A stretch of 29,431 nt of DNA from DASQPA01 sp035644215 (GTDB taxonomy: Bacteria; Acidobacteriota; Thermoanaerobaculia; Multivoradales; UBA5704). Shown here one piece after another: positions 17,916 to 25,414 of this stretch (the stretch's first letter is position 1; every line of letters begins with the position of its first letter). The stretch lies in NCBI GenBank assembly GCA_035644215.1, contig DASQPA010000164.1, forward strand, positions 1 through 29,431. The letters run 5' to 3'. The position numbers and the translations under genes were made by a program. The notes under the pieces were generated by a model that was given only the letters and a program-made list of their open reading frames with translations, was not told the origin of the DNA and ran no database searches.

Positions 17916-17997
17916 AGATCTCGCACATTCAAACAAATCAGGCCCTCCCGTGTCTATAGCGATGGAGAGAGATCCACCACTCAGAAAGGAGAGGCAG

Positions 17998-18240
17998 ATG
18001 GACAAGACAGCGAGCGACAAGACGCCCCTGGACACCGACGGCGGAGGCACGACCGGCACGAAGAGCGGCGGCGCGCTTTCGGTCTCGGCCGACGAGATCG
18101 TCGGCGGCGACATCCCGGGGACCAAGGAGGGTCGTGGCATGGCCGAGGGCCACCACGGGCGCCAGCCCTCGACGCGCGAGGTCGACAGCGGCGGCACCAC
18201 CGGCCCCAAGGAAGGCCGGGGCATGGTCAGCAAAGGCTGA
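17998..18240 (+). CDS. Repeat-bearing mini-protein (80 aa) downstream of TPR-CHAT, module B
   Basis: ATG 17998 follows AGAAAGGAGAGGCAG, one of the best ribosome-binding sites in the window; an upstream GTG at 17950 is less likely. The 80-residue product is rich in Gly, Thr, Asp, Lys and Ser, with no signal peptide or hydrophobic core. It carries internal repeats: GGGTTGTK at 15-22 and SGGTTGPK at 64-71, and PGTKEGRGM at 40-48 against GPKEGRGM at 69-76. The protein ends five residues after the second repeat. A strong hairpin follows the stop. No known family is recognised. Its place after a TPR-CHAT gene parallels the 51-residue gene in module A. Protease substrate, inhibitor or secreted peptide are all possible. 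Confidence 0.7.
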   Translation: MDKTASDKTPLDTDGGGTTGTKSGGALSVSADEIVGGDIPGTKEGRGMAEGHHGRQPSTREVDSGGTTGPKEGRGMVSKG

Positions 18241-18259
18241 CCGAGCGATCTGCCGCAAG

Positions 18260-18296
18260 CGGCGGGCGGCCTTCCAACCGCCCGCCGTCGTCTTCA
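18260..18296 (+). terminator. Strong hairpin terminator after module B
   Basis: GGCGGGCGG at 18261-18269 pairs perfectly with CCGCCCGCC at 18278-18286 over an eight-base loop, and the stem extends by one C-G pair. A pyrimidine-rich GTCGTCTTC follows instead of a pure T-run. It lies 20 bases after the mini-protein stop and before the next gene's ribosome-binding site, so it probably separates module B from the caspase block. Confidence 0.6.
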
Positions 18297-18320
18297 ACCC
18301 TGAACGCAAAGGAGCCTGCG

Positions 18321-19748
18321 ATGAGCGGAGAGGAGATCCTCTACTGCAATGGCGTCGCTTTCGAATCCGGCGACTACGCGCTTCCACCCACGACGCTGCA
18401 GGAGCTCGCCGCCCACATCCGCGGCGGTCCGCGCGGCGGCAACGGCTGGCACGACGTTCTTGCCTGGCTCCAAGGGCGGAAAGTCAGGGGACGAGGGCTC
18501 GCGCAGGGCAACCCGCGGGACCTCGCTCAGACCGGGTGGGGCGTCGTCTTCGCCCAAGGAGATGAGAAGGCTCCGGCGATCCGCGAGGCGCTCCAACCGC
18601 TGCTCGATCACCGCCGCGAGCAGGTCGGCGCGCCCGCGCACCGCTATCAGGAGTACCTGGGGGAGAAGGGCTACCGGGAGGGAGAGGGCAAAGAGGACTT
18701 CCTTGGCCGGCACGGCGCCGGCCCCGGTCCGGCCGACCCCGATCGGGTGCCCTACTACCTGATGCTGATCGGCGAGCCGGCCGCGATCCCCTACGACTTC
18801 CAGTACCAGCTCGACGTCCCCTACGCCGTGGGGCGACTCTACTTCGAGACCGTCGAGGAGTATGCAGCCTACGCCCGGAACGTCGTCCAGGCGGAGACCG
18901 CGGCGAAAACGGCGCGCCCTCTGGGCATTGCGCTCTTCGGCCCCCGCCACCCGGGCGATCCCAACTCGGCGGTCACCGCCGACGACCTGATCACCCCGCT
19001 CGCCGAATCGCTGGGCGCCCTGCCGGGCTGCACAGTGCAGACCGCGCTGGGCGACGAGGCCACCAAGAAGCGCCTCCAGGCCCTCCTGGGAAACGGCGCC
19101 GAAGTGGATCTGCTGTTCACCGCCGGGCACGGCATCGTCCTTTCGACCGGCCACGCCCGCCAGCCGGAGTACCAGGGGGCGCTCCTCTGTCAGGGCTGGC
19201 CGGGACCGGCGAACGGGCACGGCCCGCTCTCCCGGGACTGGTTCCTGGCCGGCGACGACCTCGATCCGGCCACCCGGCTGGACGGCCTCATCGCCTTCCA
19301 TTTCTCCTGCTACAGCGGTGGCTCGCCGGGCTTCGACGACTTCACCCAGGCCCACACCCGGGTCGCCGTTTCGCCCCACCCCTTCGTCGCCTCCCTGCCG
19401 CAGCGCCTGCTCGCCGCCGGGGCGCTCGCCGTGGTCGGGCATATCGAGCGGGCGTGGCTCAGCTCGGTCTCCTGGCCCGGCGTGGGGCGCCGGATCGAGG
19501 TCTTCGAGAGCACCTTGAAGCGGCTCCTCGCCGGCGACCCCCTGGGGGCGGCCATGGAGTGCTTCGCCGAGCGCTACGCCGAGCTGTCGACCGAGCTCAG
19601 CGCCCTGCTCCAGGAAGCCTGGAACGGCGGCACGGTCGACGACACCCGCCTCGCCAGTCTGTGGACGGCGAGCAACGACGCGCGGAACTTCACCGTGCTC
19701 GGCGACCCCGCCGTGCGGCTCCGCGCTCCCCAGGAGGTGCAACGATGA
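18321..19748 (+). CDS. Clan-CD cysteine peptidase, gingipain/C25-like
   Basis: The 475-residue protein has its start after AAAGGAGCCTGCG. It has no signal peptide. The middle has YYLMLIGEPAAIPYDFQYQ followed by DVPYAVGRLYF, the type of segment that precedes the catalytic region in C25 (gingipain) peptidases. The clan-CD dyad is visible: His270 in DLLFTAGHG and Cys330 in IAFHFSCYSGG, each after a hydrophobic strand. The C-terminus closes with GDPAVRL, also common in C25-type domains. Gingipains are normally secreted, so a leaderless version suggests an intracellular protease. Its stop overlaps the start of the C14-type caspase at 19745 by four bases (ATGA), so the two are likely made together. 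Substrate unknown. Confidence 0.8.
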   Translation: MSGEEILYCNGVAFESGDYALPPTTLQELAAHIRGGPRGGNGWHDVLAWLQGRKVRGRGLAQGNPRDLAQTGWGVVFAQGDEKAPAIREALQPLLDHRREQVGAPAHRYQEYLGEKGYREGEGKEDFLGRHGAGPGPADPDRVPYYLMLIGEPAAIPYDFQYQLDVPYAVGRLYFETVEEYAAYARNVVQAETAAKTARPLGIALFGPRHPGDPNSAVTADDLITPLAESLGALPGCTVQTALGDEATKKRLQALLGNGAEVDLLFTAGHGIVLSTGHARQPEYQGALLCQGWPGPANGHGPLSRDWFLAGDDLDPATRLDGLIAFHFSCYSGGSPGFDDFTQAHTRVAVSPHPFVASLPQRLLAAGALAVVGHIERAWLSSVSWPGVGRRIEVFESTLKRLLAGDPLGAAMECFAERYAELSTELSALLQEAWNGGTVDDTRLASLWTASNDARNFTVLGDPAVRLRAPQEVQR

Positions 19749-21820
19749 GCGAGCTCCATGCCCTGTTGATCGGCATCGACGCCTATCTGCCCAACCGGAT
19801 GCCGAGCGGTGGATGGTACCCGCAGCTGGCGGGGTGCGTCCGTGACGTGGAGCGTGTCGAGGCCTTCCTCCGCGACCACCGCGGGCTGGCACCGGAGCGG
19901 CTCCACAAGCTGACCGCCTCCGCATCGGGGAACGGCTCCACCGATCCGATCGAGCCCAGGGACCGCTGGCCGACCTACGAGAACATCGTCGCCGCCTTCC
20001 AGCAGATCATGTCGGCCGCGAGCCCGGGAGCCCCGGTCTACATCCACTACTCCGGGCACGGTGGGCGGGTGTCGACGGCCTATCCCGAGATCAAGGGTGA
20101 GGGGCGCCTCGACGAGACTCTGGTTCCCGTCGACATCGGCGACTCGGAAGCCCGCTATCTGCGCGACGTCGAGCTCGCCCACTTCATGCGGAAGATGGTC
20201 GATCGAGGGCTCCTCGTCACCCTCGTCCTCGACAGCTGCCACTCGGGAGGGGCGACCCGCGACGAGAAGCCGGGAATCGACATCGCCGGCAAACGCGCCC
20301 TGCCGCGTGGCGTCACCTGGATCGACACCTCGAAGCGGCGGACCGACAGCCTGGTCGCCGCGCGGGAGGAGCTGCTGGCCTCCTGGCCCGGAAGGCCGGC
20401 GACCGGCAGTAACATGCGGGATTTTCTCACCAGCACCGGCTGGCTCCCCGATCCCAAGGGCTACACGCTGATCGCCGCCTGCACCTCACAGCAGACGGCC
20501 TTCGAATACCCCTTCGAGGGGGAGGTGAGCAGCGGCGCTCTGACCCATTTCCTGCTGGCCGCCCTGGACGAGCCCGGGGCCGACATGACCTACGAGACGC
20601 TCTATAACCGGCTCCGCGCTCAGGTGCAGAACGGGTTCCCACGCCAGACGCCAGTGATCGTCGGCGAGCGCGAGCGCCCGGTGCTGGGCAGCCATGGGGC
20701 TGCGAGAGCGACGCGCGATGCCGGGTCGTCCCGGCGGGCACACGGGATCGTCGTCCTCGGAGTCGACGAGACCGGCCGCCTGCGGCTCAATACCGGCCAG
20801 GCGCAGGGGGTGCTCGACGGCGCCCGTTTCGCCGTCCACCCGCCGGACGCCCAACTGGAGAGCCCTGGCGAGCCCTTGGCCGAGGTCGAGGTCGTCCAGT
20901 ACGGCGGAACGGAGTCGCTGGCCGAGGTGAAAGGGTCCCTTTCTCCGCAGTCCATCCCGCCGGGGAGCCGGGCGGTCCTGCTCGATCCGGGACCGAACTA
21001 TCAGGGGACGGCGGTTCGGCTCGTCTACCAGGGCTCAACTCGGGTAGGAGAGGAGAAAGAGGTGCTCGGGGAGATCGCGGATCGCCTCGCCGGGACTTCC
21101 TACCTCCGGCTGACGGAGGAGGGAACGGCGGCGGCTTTTCAGGTGGCATTGAACGACCGGCGCGAGATCGAGATCCAGAATTCTACGGGTACGGCGGTGC
21201 CCTACCTCCGGCCCGCTCTCTCGGTTCAATCGCCCGATGCTGCCGCCACTACGGTGGCGCGGCTCGTTCATCTGGCGAAGTATCGGGCCGTGCGGGAGCT
21301 CGAGAACCGCAAGGCGCCGCCCGATCTGGCGGGTCAGCTGGTCATCGAGCTGCTGGGTATCCAGGACGAGTACGACACCTCGAAACGTCCCGATCCGCGT
21401 CCGGGCACGGGCGGAAAGAAGGTCGAGATGCGGGTGGGGCAGTGGACCTTCCTGCGGATTTCCAACCGCTCTTCTCGCGACCTGAACATTGCCGTCCTCG
21501 ACCTCCAGCCCGACTGGGGCATCACCCAGATCTATCCGGGTGATTCCGAGGACAGCCTCATCACGCTCGACCCCGAAGAAAGCTTCGACTTGCCGCTCAA
21601 GGCCCAGTTGCCGCAGGGGATCGACGAGGGGACCGACATGCTCAAGGTCTTCGCCACTCTCGCCGCCGCCGACTTCCGCTTCCTGGAGCTGCCCCCGCTC
21701 GACCGGCCTCCGGTCCGCACCATGGAAGTCGGGCTGCCCTCGCGTCATCCCGAGTGGTACGGCGCCCCCCACAAGGAGTGGGTCACGGTACAGGTGGAAG
21801 TGCGGATCAGTGGTACTTGA
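19745..21820 (+). CDS. Caspase family (C14/metacaspase-type) protease with C-terminal beta domains
   Basis: The 691-residue protein starts at ATG 19745 after AGGAGGTGCAACG; the frame is open further upstream, but the conserved start SELHALLIGIDAYLPNR fixes this choice. The p20-like domain holds His105 in YIHYSGHGGR and Cys165 in LVLDSCHSGG. A ~60-residue charged loop follows the Cys, before LIAACTSQQTAFE and SSGALTHFLLAAL. From ~330 on there is a beta-rich region (IVVLGVDETGRLRL, GARFAVHPPD) and, at ~559-655, a domain resembling DUF4384-type tails found on bacterial caspases (QWTFLRISNRSS, WGITQIYPGD). It has no signal peptide or membrane helix. A decayed paralogue follows 72 bases downstream. 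Confidence 0.9.
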   Translation: MSELHALLIGIDAYLPNRMPSGGWYPQLAGCVRDVERVEAFLRDHRGLAPERLHKLTASASGNGSTDPIEPRDRWPTYENIVAAFQQIMSAASPGAPVYIHYSGHGGRVSTAYPEIKGEGRLDETLVPVDIGDSEARYLRDVELAHFMRKMVDRGLLVTLVLDSCHSGGATRDEKPGIDIAGKRALPRGVTWIDTSKRRTDSLVAAREELLASWPGRPATGSNMRDFLTSTGWLPDPKGYTLIAACTSQQTAFEYPFEGEVSSGALTHFLLAALDEPGADMTYETLYNRLRAQVQNGFPRQTPVIVGERERPVLGSHGAARATRDAGSSRRAHGIVVLGVDETGRLRLNTGQAQGVLDGARFAVHPPDAQLESPGEPLAEVEVVQYGGTESLAEVKGSLSPQSIPPGSRAVLLDPGPNYQGTAVRLVYQGSTRVGEEKEVLGEIADRLAGTSYLRLTEEGTAAAFQVALNDRREIEIQNSTGTAVPYLRPALSVQSPDAAATTVARLVHLAKYRAVRELENRKAPPDLAGQLVIELLGIQDEYDTSKRPDPRPGTGGKKVEMRVGQWTFLRISNRSSRDLNIAVLDLQPDWGITQIYPGDSEDSLITLDPEESFDLPLKAQLPQGIDEGTDMLKVFATLAAADFRFLELPPLDRPPVRTMEVGLPSRHPEWYGAPHKEWVTVQVEVRISGT

Positions 21821-22328
21821 AGTGGCCCTTGAGGCATTCCGTCTGGAGAGCTGGGCAGGGAACGGTTAGCGGAGGTAAAATGATGGTCGCCAATGAGCAA
21901 CTTGCATGCACTGCTAATCGGGATTGATGCTTATCTCCATAACAGACTGCCGGATGGAAGAACTTTAACGACTCTTGAGGGATGTGTCAGCGACGTGCTT
22001 CGGGTCGAAGAGTTCTTGCGTACTCGGCGAGGAATCGCATCAGACCAGATCTTGAAGCTTACAGCCTCCAATGTCGGGCCCAGTTCCCTGCCTGAACCAC
22101 AAGACCTTTGGCCGACCTACAAAAACATCATTTCCGCTCTTCGGCGCCTTACCGAAAGCGCCAGCCGGGGAGACGAAGTCTACATTCACTACTCTGGTCA
22201 TGGAGATCGCTTGAAGACTGCCTATCCAGAGCTGAAGGGGTCTCATGGCTTCGACGAAGTTCTCGTCCCTGTTGATATCGGAGCCTCAGACGCTCGCTAT
22301 CTTCGGGATATCGAGGTGTATTCCTTCC

Positions 22329-22331
22329 TAA
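22329..22331. repeat. Target-site duplication TAA, left copy
   Basis: TAA directly flanks the left inverted repeat and is repeated at 23633-23635 directly after the right one. Removing the element plus one TAA restores the reading frame ...TTCCTAAGAGCCATGGC, which aligns with the intact caspase. Confidence 0.7.
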
Positions 22332-22350
22332 GGGCTCGTCACGAAATAAG
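22332..22350. repeat. Left terminal inverted repeat of the insertion sequence
   Basis: GGGCTCGTCACGAAATAAG, exact reverse complement of 23614-23632. The transposase stop codon (22339-22341) lies within it. Confidence 0.9.
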
Positions 22351-23573
22351 TATCTCAGTTGCGAGTTTCTCTCGCGGGGATATCGTGTAGTTCCACTCAC
22401 CATGAAAGCTGTCATGGCTGATGTTGACCTCCGCTATTTCCTGCTCGCTGACTTGCTGGCCCACTGGATACGTACCGGTGTCGAGTTCCGCCCGAACTTG
22501 CAGGCCTGTTGTGGTAGTTGTCGCCGCGATGAGGTTGACAATGACCTCGTGGCTGATGAGCGGCTTGCCCCGCCAGTTCTGGCTGATGAAGGCGAAAAGA
22601 CGGTGTTCGATCTTGTTCCATTTGCTCGTGCCTGGAGGAAAGTGGCTCACCGAGATCGGTATCCCGAGTTCGTCGGCAAGCTTCTGAAGCTCCATTTCCA
22701 CAGCCGAACTCGGGACCCATTGCTGCCACCACCATCCGCTGTAATCAGTAAGCGCTTGGCCTGCGGATACCTCTGGCTTCCCATTGACTTCCACCAGCGG
22801 CGCACCGTTTCGACTGCAAAAGCCGACGTATCGTGATCCACGCCTACGCTGACCCAGCCGCTGTTGGACGCCAGGTCGTACACCCCATAGGGAATGGCGC
22901 GCCCCAGCTCCGGAATCACAAAGTCGTGGACCCTGACCTTCTCAGGCTCACCCTCAGGGCGTAGCTCGCGCCCGCCATTCTTGAAATCGCCAACCAGCTC
23001 TTTCTTTTTCGTGTCAACCGAGATAACGGGGTCGACCGCTGCAAGGTGCTCTTGCGCTTGACGGTTGATGTACTCGAACTGGGCGTCACGATCCGGATGA
23101 CTCGAGCCTTCCAGGGTCTTGCTATTGGCCTGAAGGCTATACCCCATCTCGTGGAGGAGCTCTGCAACCATGCGATGGCTCGTCTGGTGACCCATCTCCT
23201 TCAACTCCTTGGCGAGCCGACGAACGCTCTTGCAGGTCCACCGCAAAGGATTTTCTGGCTCCCCACGCTCTGTGGGTTGCACGAGATTCTCCAGATCCGT
23301 CCTCAGCGTCAGGTCGGTATCAACCGTCTTCTTGCGCCCTCCGCCCGGCCTCCGGATTCTGCGACCCTCAAGAGGAGATTCAGACGCCTCCTTGAGTTCT
23401 TTGATACCTCGGTAGATTCGGAGTCGAGATACCCCCGTCGCGCGCGCCACGGCGGAGACTCCTCCGAACCCCATCGCTTCAGCCTCCGCAGCGGCTGTCA
23501 GCCGACGCGTCCTCTCGTCGAGATGTGGATCGAGAAGCTCGAATCGTCGTCGAATCGCCCCTTCACTGTCCAT
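22339..23573 (-). pseudogene. ISAzo13-family transposase, frameshifted
   Basis: The frame starts at ATG 23573 (MDSEGAIRRRFELLDP); a longer in-frame start at 23642 lies outside the element. Strong family blocks follow: RWTCKSVRRLAKELKEMGH, LLHEMGYSLQANSKTLEG, PVISVDTKKKELVGDFKN, YGVYDLASNSGWVSVG and LLITADGGGSNGSR. After RVRLWK the frame is lost near 22694-22697; the homologous end (LQKLADELGIPI, HFPPGTSKWNKIEHRLF, NLIAATTTTTG) continues in another frame to 22339. One missing base after the AAA codon explains the shift. DDE-like acids are visible in VDTKKKE, TADGGG and KIEHR, split across the two frames. The site is not a classical slippery heptamer, so inactivation is more likely than programmed frameshifting. 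Confidence 0.9.
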
Positions 23574-23613
23574 TGTCTCCGAATCATACAACAAAGATCC
23601 TCGAAGTGCTATG

Positions 23614-23632
23614 CTTATTTCGTGACGAGCCC
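23614..23632. repeat. Right terminal inverted repeat of the insertion sequence
   Basis: CTTATTTCGTGACGAGCCC, exact reverse complement of 22332-22350. Confidence 0.9.
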
Positions 23633-23635
23633 TAA
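23633..23635. repeat. Target-site duplication TAA, right copy
   Basis: TAA directly after the right inverted repeat, matching 22329-22331. Confidence 0.7.
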
Positions 23636-23640
23636 GAGCC

Positions 23641-24006
23641 ATGGCAGACCGCGGCGTCTTTATAACGCTCGTTCTTGATTGCTGTCACTCTGGGTGGACC
23701 TTCCAGGGTTCAGGTTCGGGCACGGGGTGGTTCCCGGAGATCAGAAACTGCGTGTTACTTGCCGCCTGCACCGCTCAGCAGAAGGCAATCGAATACCACT
23801 TCGAGAGGGAGGCGAGCAGCGGAGTCCTCACCCACTTCCTGCTCAACGCTCTTGCCGAACCCGGCACTGCTATGACTTACGAGACGCTCTACTACCGGCT
23901 GCGGGCTCGATTGCAGAGCGAGTTTCCCCGCCAGATGCCGATGATTGTAGGCGAGAGCAAGCGCCCTGTTCTGGGCACAGGCGGGGGTTTCGGACGAGAT
24001 GTGTGA
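23641..24006 (+). pseudogene. Caspase pseudogene, middle fragment with the catalytic Cys
   Basis: The 121-residue frame begins with MADRGVFITLVLDCCHSGW, aligning with MVDRGLLVTLVLDSCHSGG of the intact caspase, and continues through LLAACTAQQKAIEYHFE and SSGVLTHFLLNAL to RPVLGTGGG before a premature stop. About 50 residues present after the Cys in the intact copy are missing. The frame is the same as that of the 5' fragment once the insertion sequence is removed. Confidence 0.8.
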
Positions 24007-25117
24007 ACGTGGCCAACCCAGGAGTCCCCACGGGGTTCTCGTCTTAGGCGCCGACGAGAACGGCCTCCTGCGACTCACCACGGGTAAGATGCACGGGGTG
24101 CTCGATGGCACGCGCTTCGCTGTCTACCCTCCAGATGCCAATCTTGCGAACCCAGGGGAGCAGTTATCGGAGGTCGAGGTAGTGCAGCACGGCGGAACGG
24201 AGTCTCTGGCAGAGGTGAGAGGGGTTCCTCCTCCCCATGACATCCTGCTGCCTGGGAGCCTGGCGGTCCTACTCGACCCGGGCCCGAACTACTGCGGAAC
24301 CGCGGTCAGCCTCGCCTACCGGATCTCTCAATTCGAGGAAGAACTTGAGAATGAGGTGCTGGAAGCGGTTGCGAAGTTCCTCGCCGGAACCTCGTATCTC
24401 CGGCTAGCAGAGGAGGGCACCCAGTCGGATTTCCAGGTGGCGGTGAACGAATTGCACGAGATCGAGATCCAAGATTCCCTGGGTGCGCCGGTGCCCCATC
24501 TTGGGACTCCCGTCCTGGCCCGGGCTCCCGGTGCGGCTGCTAACGTCGTCGCGCGGCTTGTTCATTTGGTGAAATTCCAAGCAGTGTGGCAGCTTGCGAA
24601 CAAGAAGACCCCATTAGGCTCGATCGTAGTCGAGCTGCTTGGTGTTCAAGACGTCTACGACCGCACAGGGCGGCCGGATCCTCTGCCTGGCACGAGAGGG
24701 GCGAGCGTCGAGATGCAGGTAGGACAGTGGACCTTCTTGCGAATCTCGAACCGCTCCACCGTTGTCCTAAACATCTCGGTGCTCGATCTTCAGCCTGATT
24801 GGGAGATTACCCAAATCCTTCCTGAAGATGGTGGGGCGAATCTTTTCCCTCTTGATGCCCGACGGTCATTTGATCTGCCCTTCCAAGCCCAGCTTCCTGA
24901 CGGGATAGCTGAGGGGACCCACCTGCTCAAGGTGTTTGCAGTGTTTGGACCCGCCGACTTTCGCTGGCTGGAACTACCCCCACTTGCCCCGCCTCGAACG
25001 CGTGGCGGAGTTCAGCGAAATTTAACTGCCCAGATGCCATCTGAGTGGTCTGGCGTCCCCAGCGAGGAGTGGGTCACCGCTCAGGTGGAGGTGAAAATCA
25101 AGCGTCGTCAGAACTGA
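23999..25117 (+). pseudogene. Caspase pseudogene, 3' fragment (C-terminal beta domains)
   Basis: The 372-residue frame overlaps the previous fragment in another frame and matches the intact caspase from HGVLVLGADENGLLRL to the C-terminus, including DPGPNYCGTAVSLAY, QWTFLRISNRST, LDLQPDWEITQI and LLKVFAVFGPADFRWLELPPL. GGACGAG lies just ahead of ATG 23999, so a stand-alone C-terminal protein could be made. It is long and well conserved for a dead fragment, so residual function cannot be excluded. Confidence 0.75.
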
Positions 25118-25225
25118 ACCTGGAGCCCGCGGAGATTCCGTCGCTCGTCCGTCTAAACCATCCGGATGTTTCCGGTGTCTAGATAGTGGACTGGATGGTC
25201 ACGAGGTCGTCCGGAGGAGGTAAAG

Positions 25226-25414
25226 ATGGCGCACGCAGTCGTTCACCGGTTTGGCAGCCCCGTCACCGAGCGGATCTTCCCCGATCCCGATCTCCTGACC
25301 GCCCTGGACGAGGAGCCCCCGCCGCGACAGGCCCGGGTCCTCTGCTTCCCGGAGAGCGCTCCGGAGGGATCTCCCTGGCGCTGGCCGGAGCGGGAGGAGG
25401 CCGTGTCGCGATGA
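25226..25414 (+). CDS. Small protein of unknown function (62 aa) ahead of CHAT-FGE
   Basis: ATG 25226 follows GGAGGAGGTAAAG, an excellent ribosome-binding site and the best in this block. The 62-residue product (MAHAVVHRFGSPVTERIFP at the start) is acidic/Pro-rich in the middle (DEEPPPRQARVLCFPES) with one Cys. No signal peptide, helix or known domain is recognised. Its stop overlaps the next start as ATGA (25411-25414), so the two are translationally coupled, and the CHAT-FGE gene follows. It probably opens a three-gene operon. A role with the CHAT protein is inferred from context. Confidence 0.7.
   Translation: MAHAVVHRFGSPVTERIFPDPDLLTALDEEPPPRQARVLCFPESAPEGSPWRWPEREEAVSR

Larger units (their letters stand above)
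21893..22390 (+). pseudogene. Caspase pseudogene, 5' fragment with the catalytic His
   Basis: The readable frame gives 165 residues. The first 146 match the intact caspase and include YIHYSGHGDR, VLVPVDIGASDARYLRDIEV and the strand up to FL. The last ~19 residues are read from the insertion sequence and are not native. The catalytic Cys is missing, so this fragment cannot act as a protease. Confidence 0.8.
22332..23632 (-). mobile_element. ISAzo13-type insertion sequence, 1301 bp
   Basis: The element is bounded by perfect 19-bp inverted repeats GGGCTCGTCACGAAATAAG (22332-22350) and its complement (23614-23632), and flanked by a 3-bp TAA duplication. With the flanking A/T the match extends to 20 bp, so the duplication could also be described differently. 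It carries one transposase gene on the minus strand, which is frameshifted, so the element is probably not autonomous. It sits inside the second caspase gene; excision restores the caspase frame exactly. Family assignment is by recognition of the transposase sequence. Confidence 0.9.
21893..25117 (+). pseudogene. Degenerate second caspase gene, split by an insertion sequence and a frameshift
   Basis: Joined across the breaks, this copy aligns with the caspase at 19745 from start (SNLHALLIGIDAYLHNR) to end (EEWVTAQVEVKIK). Lesions: an insertion sequence at 22332-23632 within codon 147, between the catalytic His (YIHYSGHGDR) and Cys (LVLDCCHSGW); an in-frame loss of most of the loop after the Cys; and a one-base shift near 23981-24000, next to a run of five G, ending the frame at 24006. 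The best ribosome-binding site (GGAGG at 21871) is best spaced to an out-of-frame ATG at 21880. Base composition is less GC-rich than in the intact copy. No active protease can be made from it. Confidence 0.88.

Noticed and set aside
17950..17997. GTG at 17950 as the start of the 80-residue mini-protein
   Set aside because: The 16 extra residues would include the ribosome-binding site AAAGGAG that is ideally placed for ATG 17998.
3768..18240. A CRISPR-Cas or true Craspase locus
   Set aside because: TPR-CHAT beside an ECF sigma suggested it, but no cas gene, Csx30-like gene or regularly spaced repeat array is present in the window.
18294..19925. 543-codon minus-strand frame opposite the C25-like peptidase
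   Set aside because: It is antisense to a gene with clear clan-CD motifs and spans two coupled plus-strand genes. No domain is recognised, so it is a GC-bias shadow.
22690..22700. Programmed -1 frameshifting in the transposase
   Set aside because: The local sequence on the minus strand (TGGAAATGGAGC) is not a classical slippery heptamer, and a single missing base after AAA explains the shift. Accidental loss is simpler, though other copies could overturn this.
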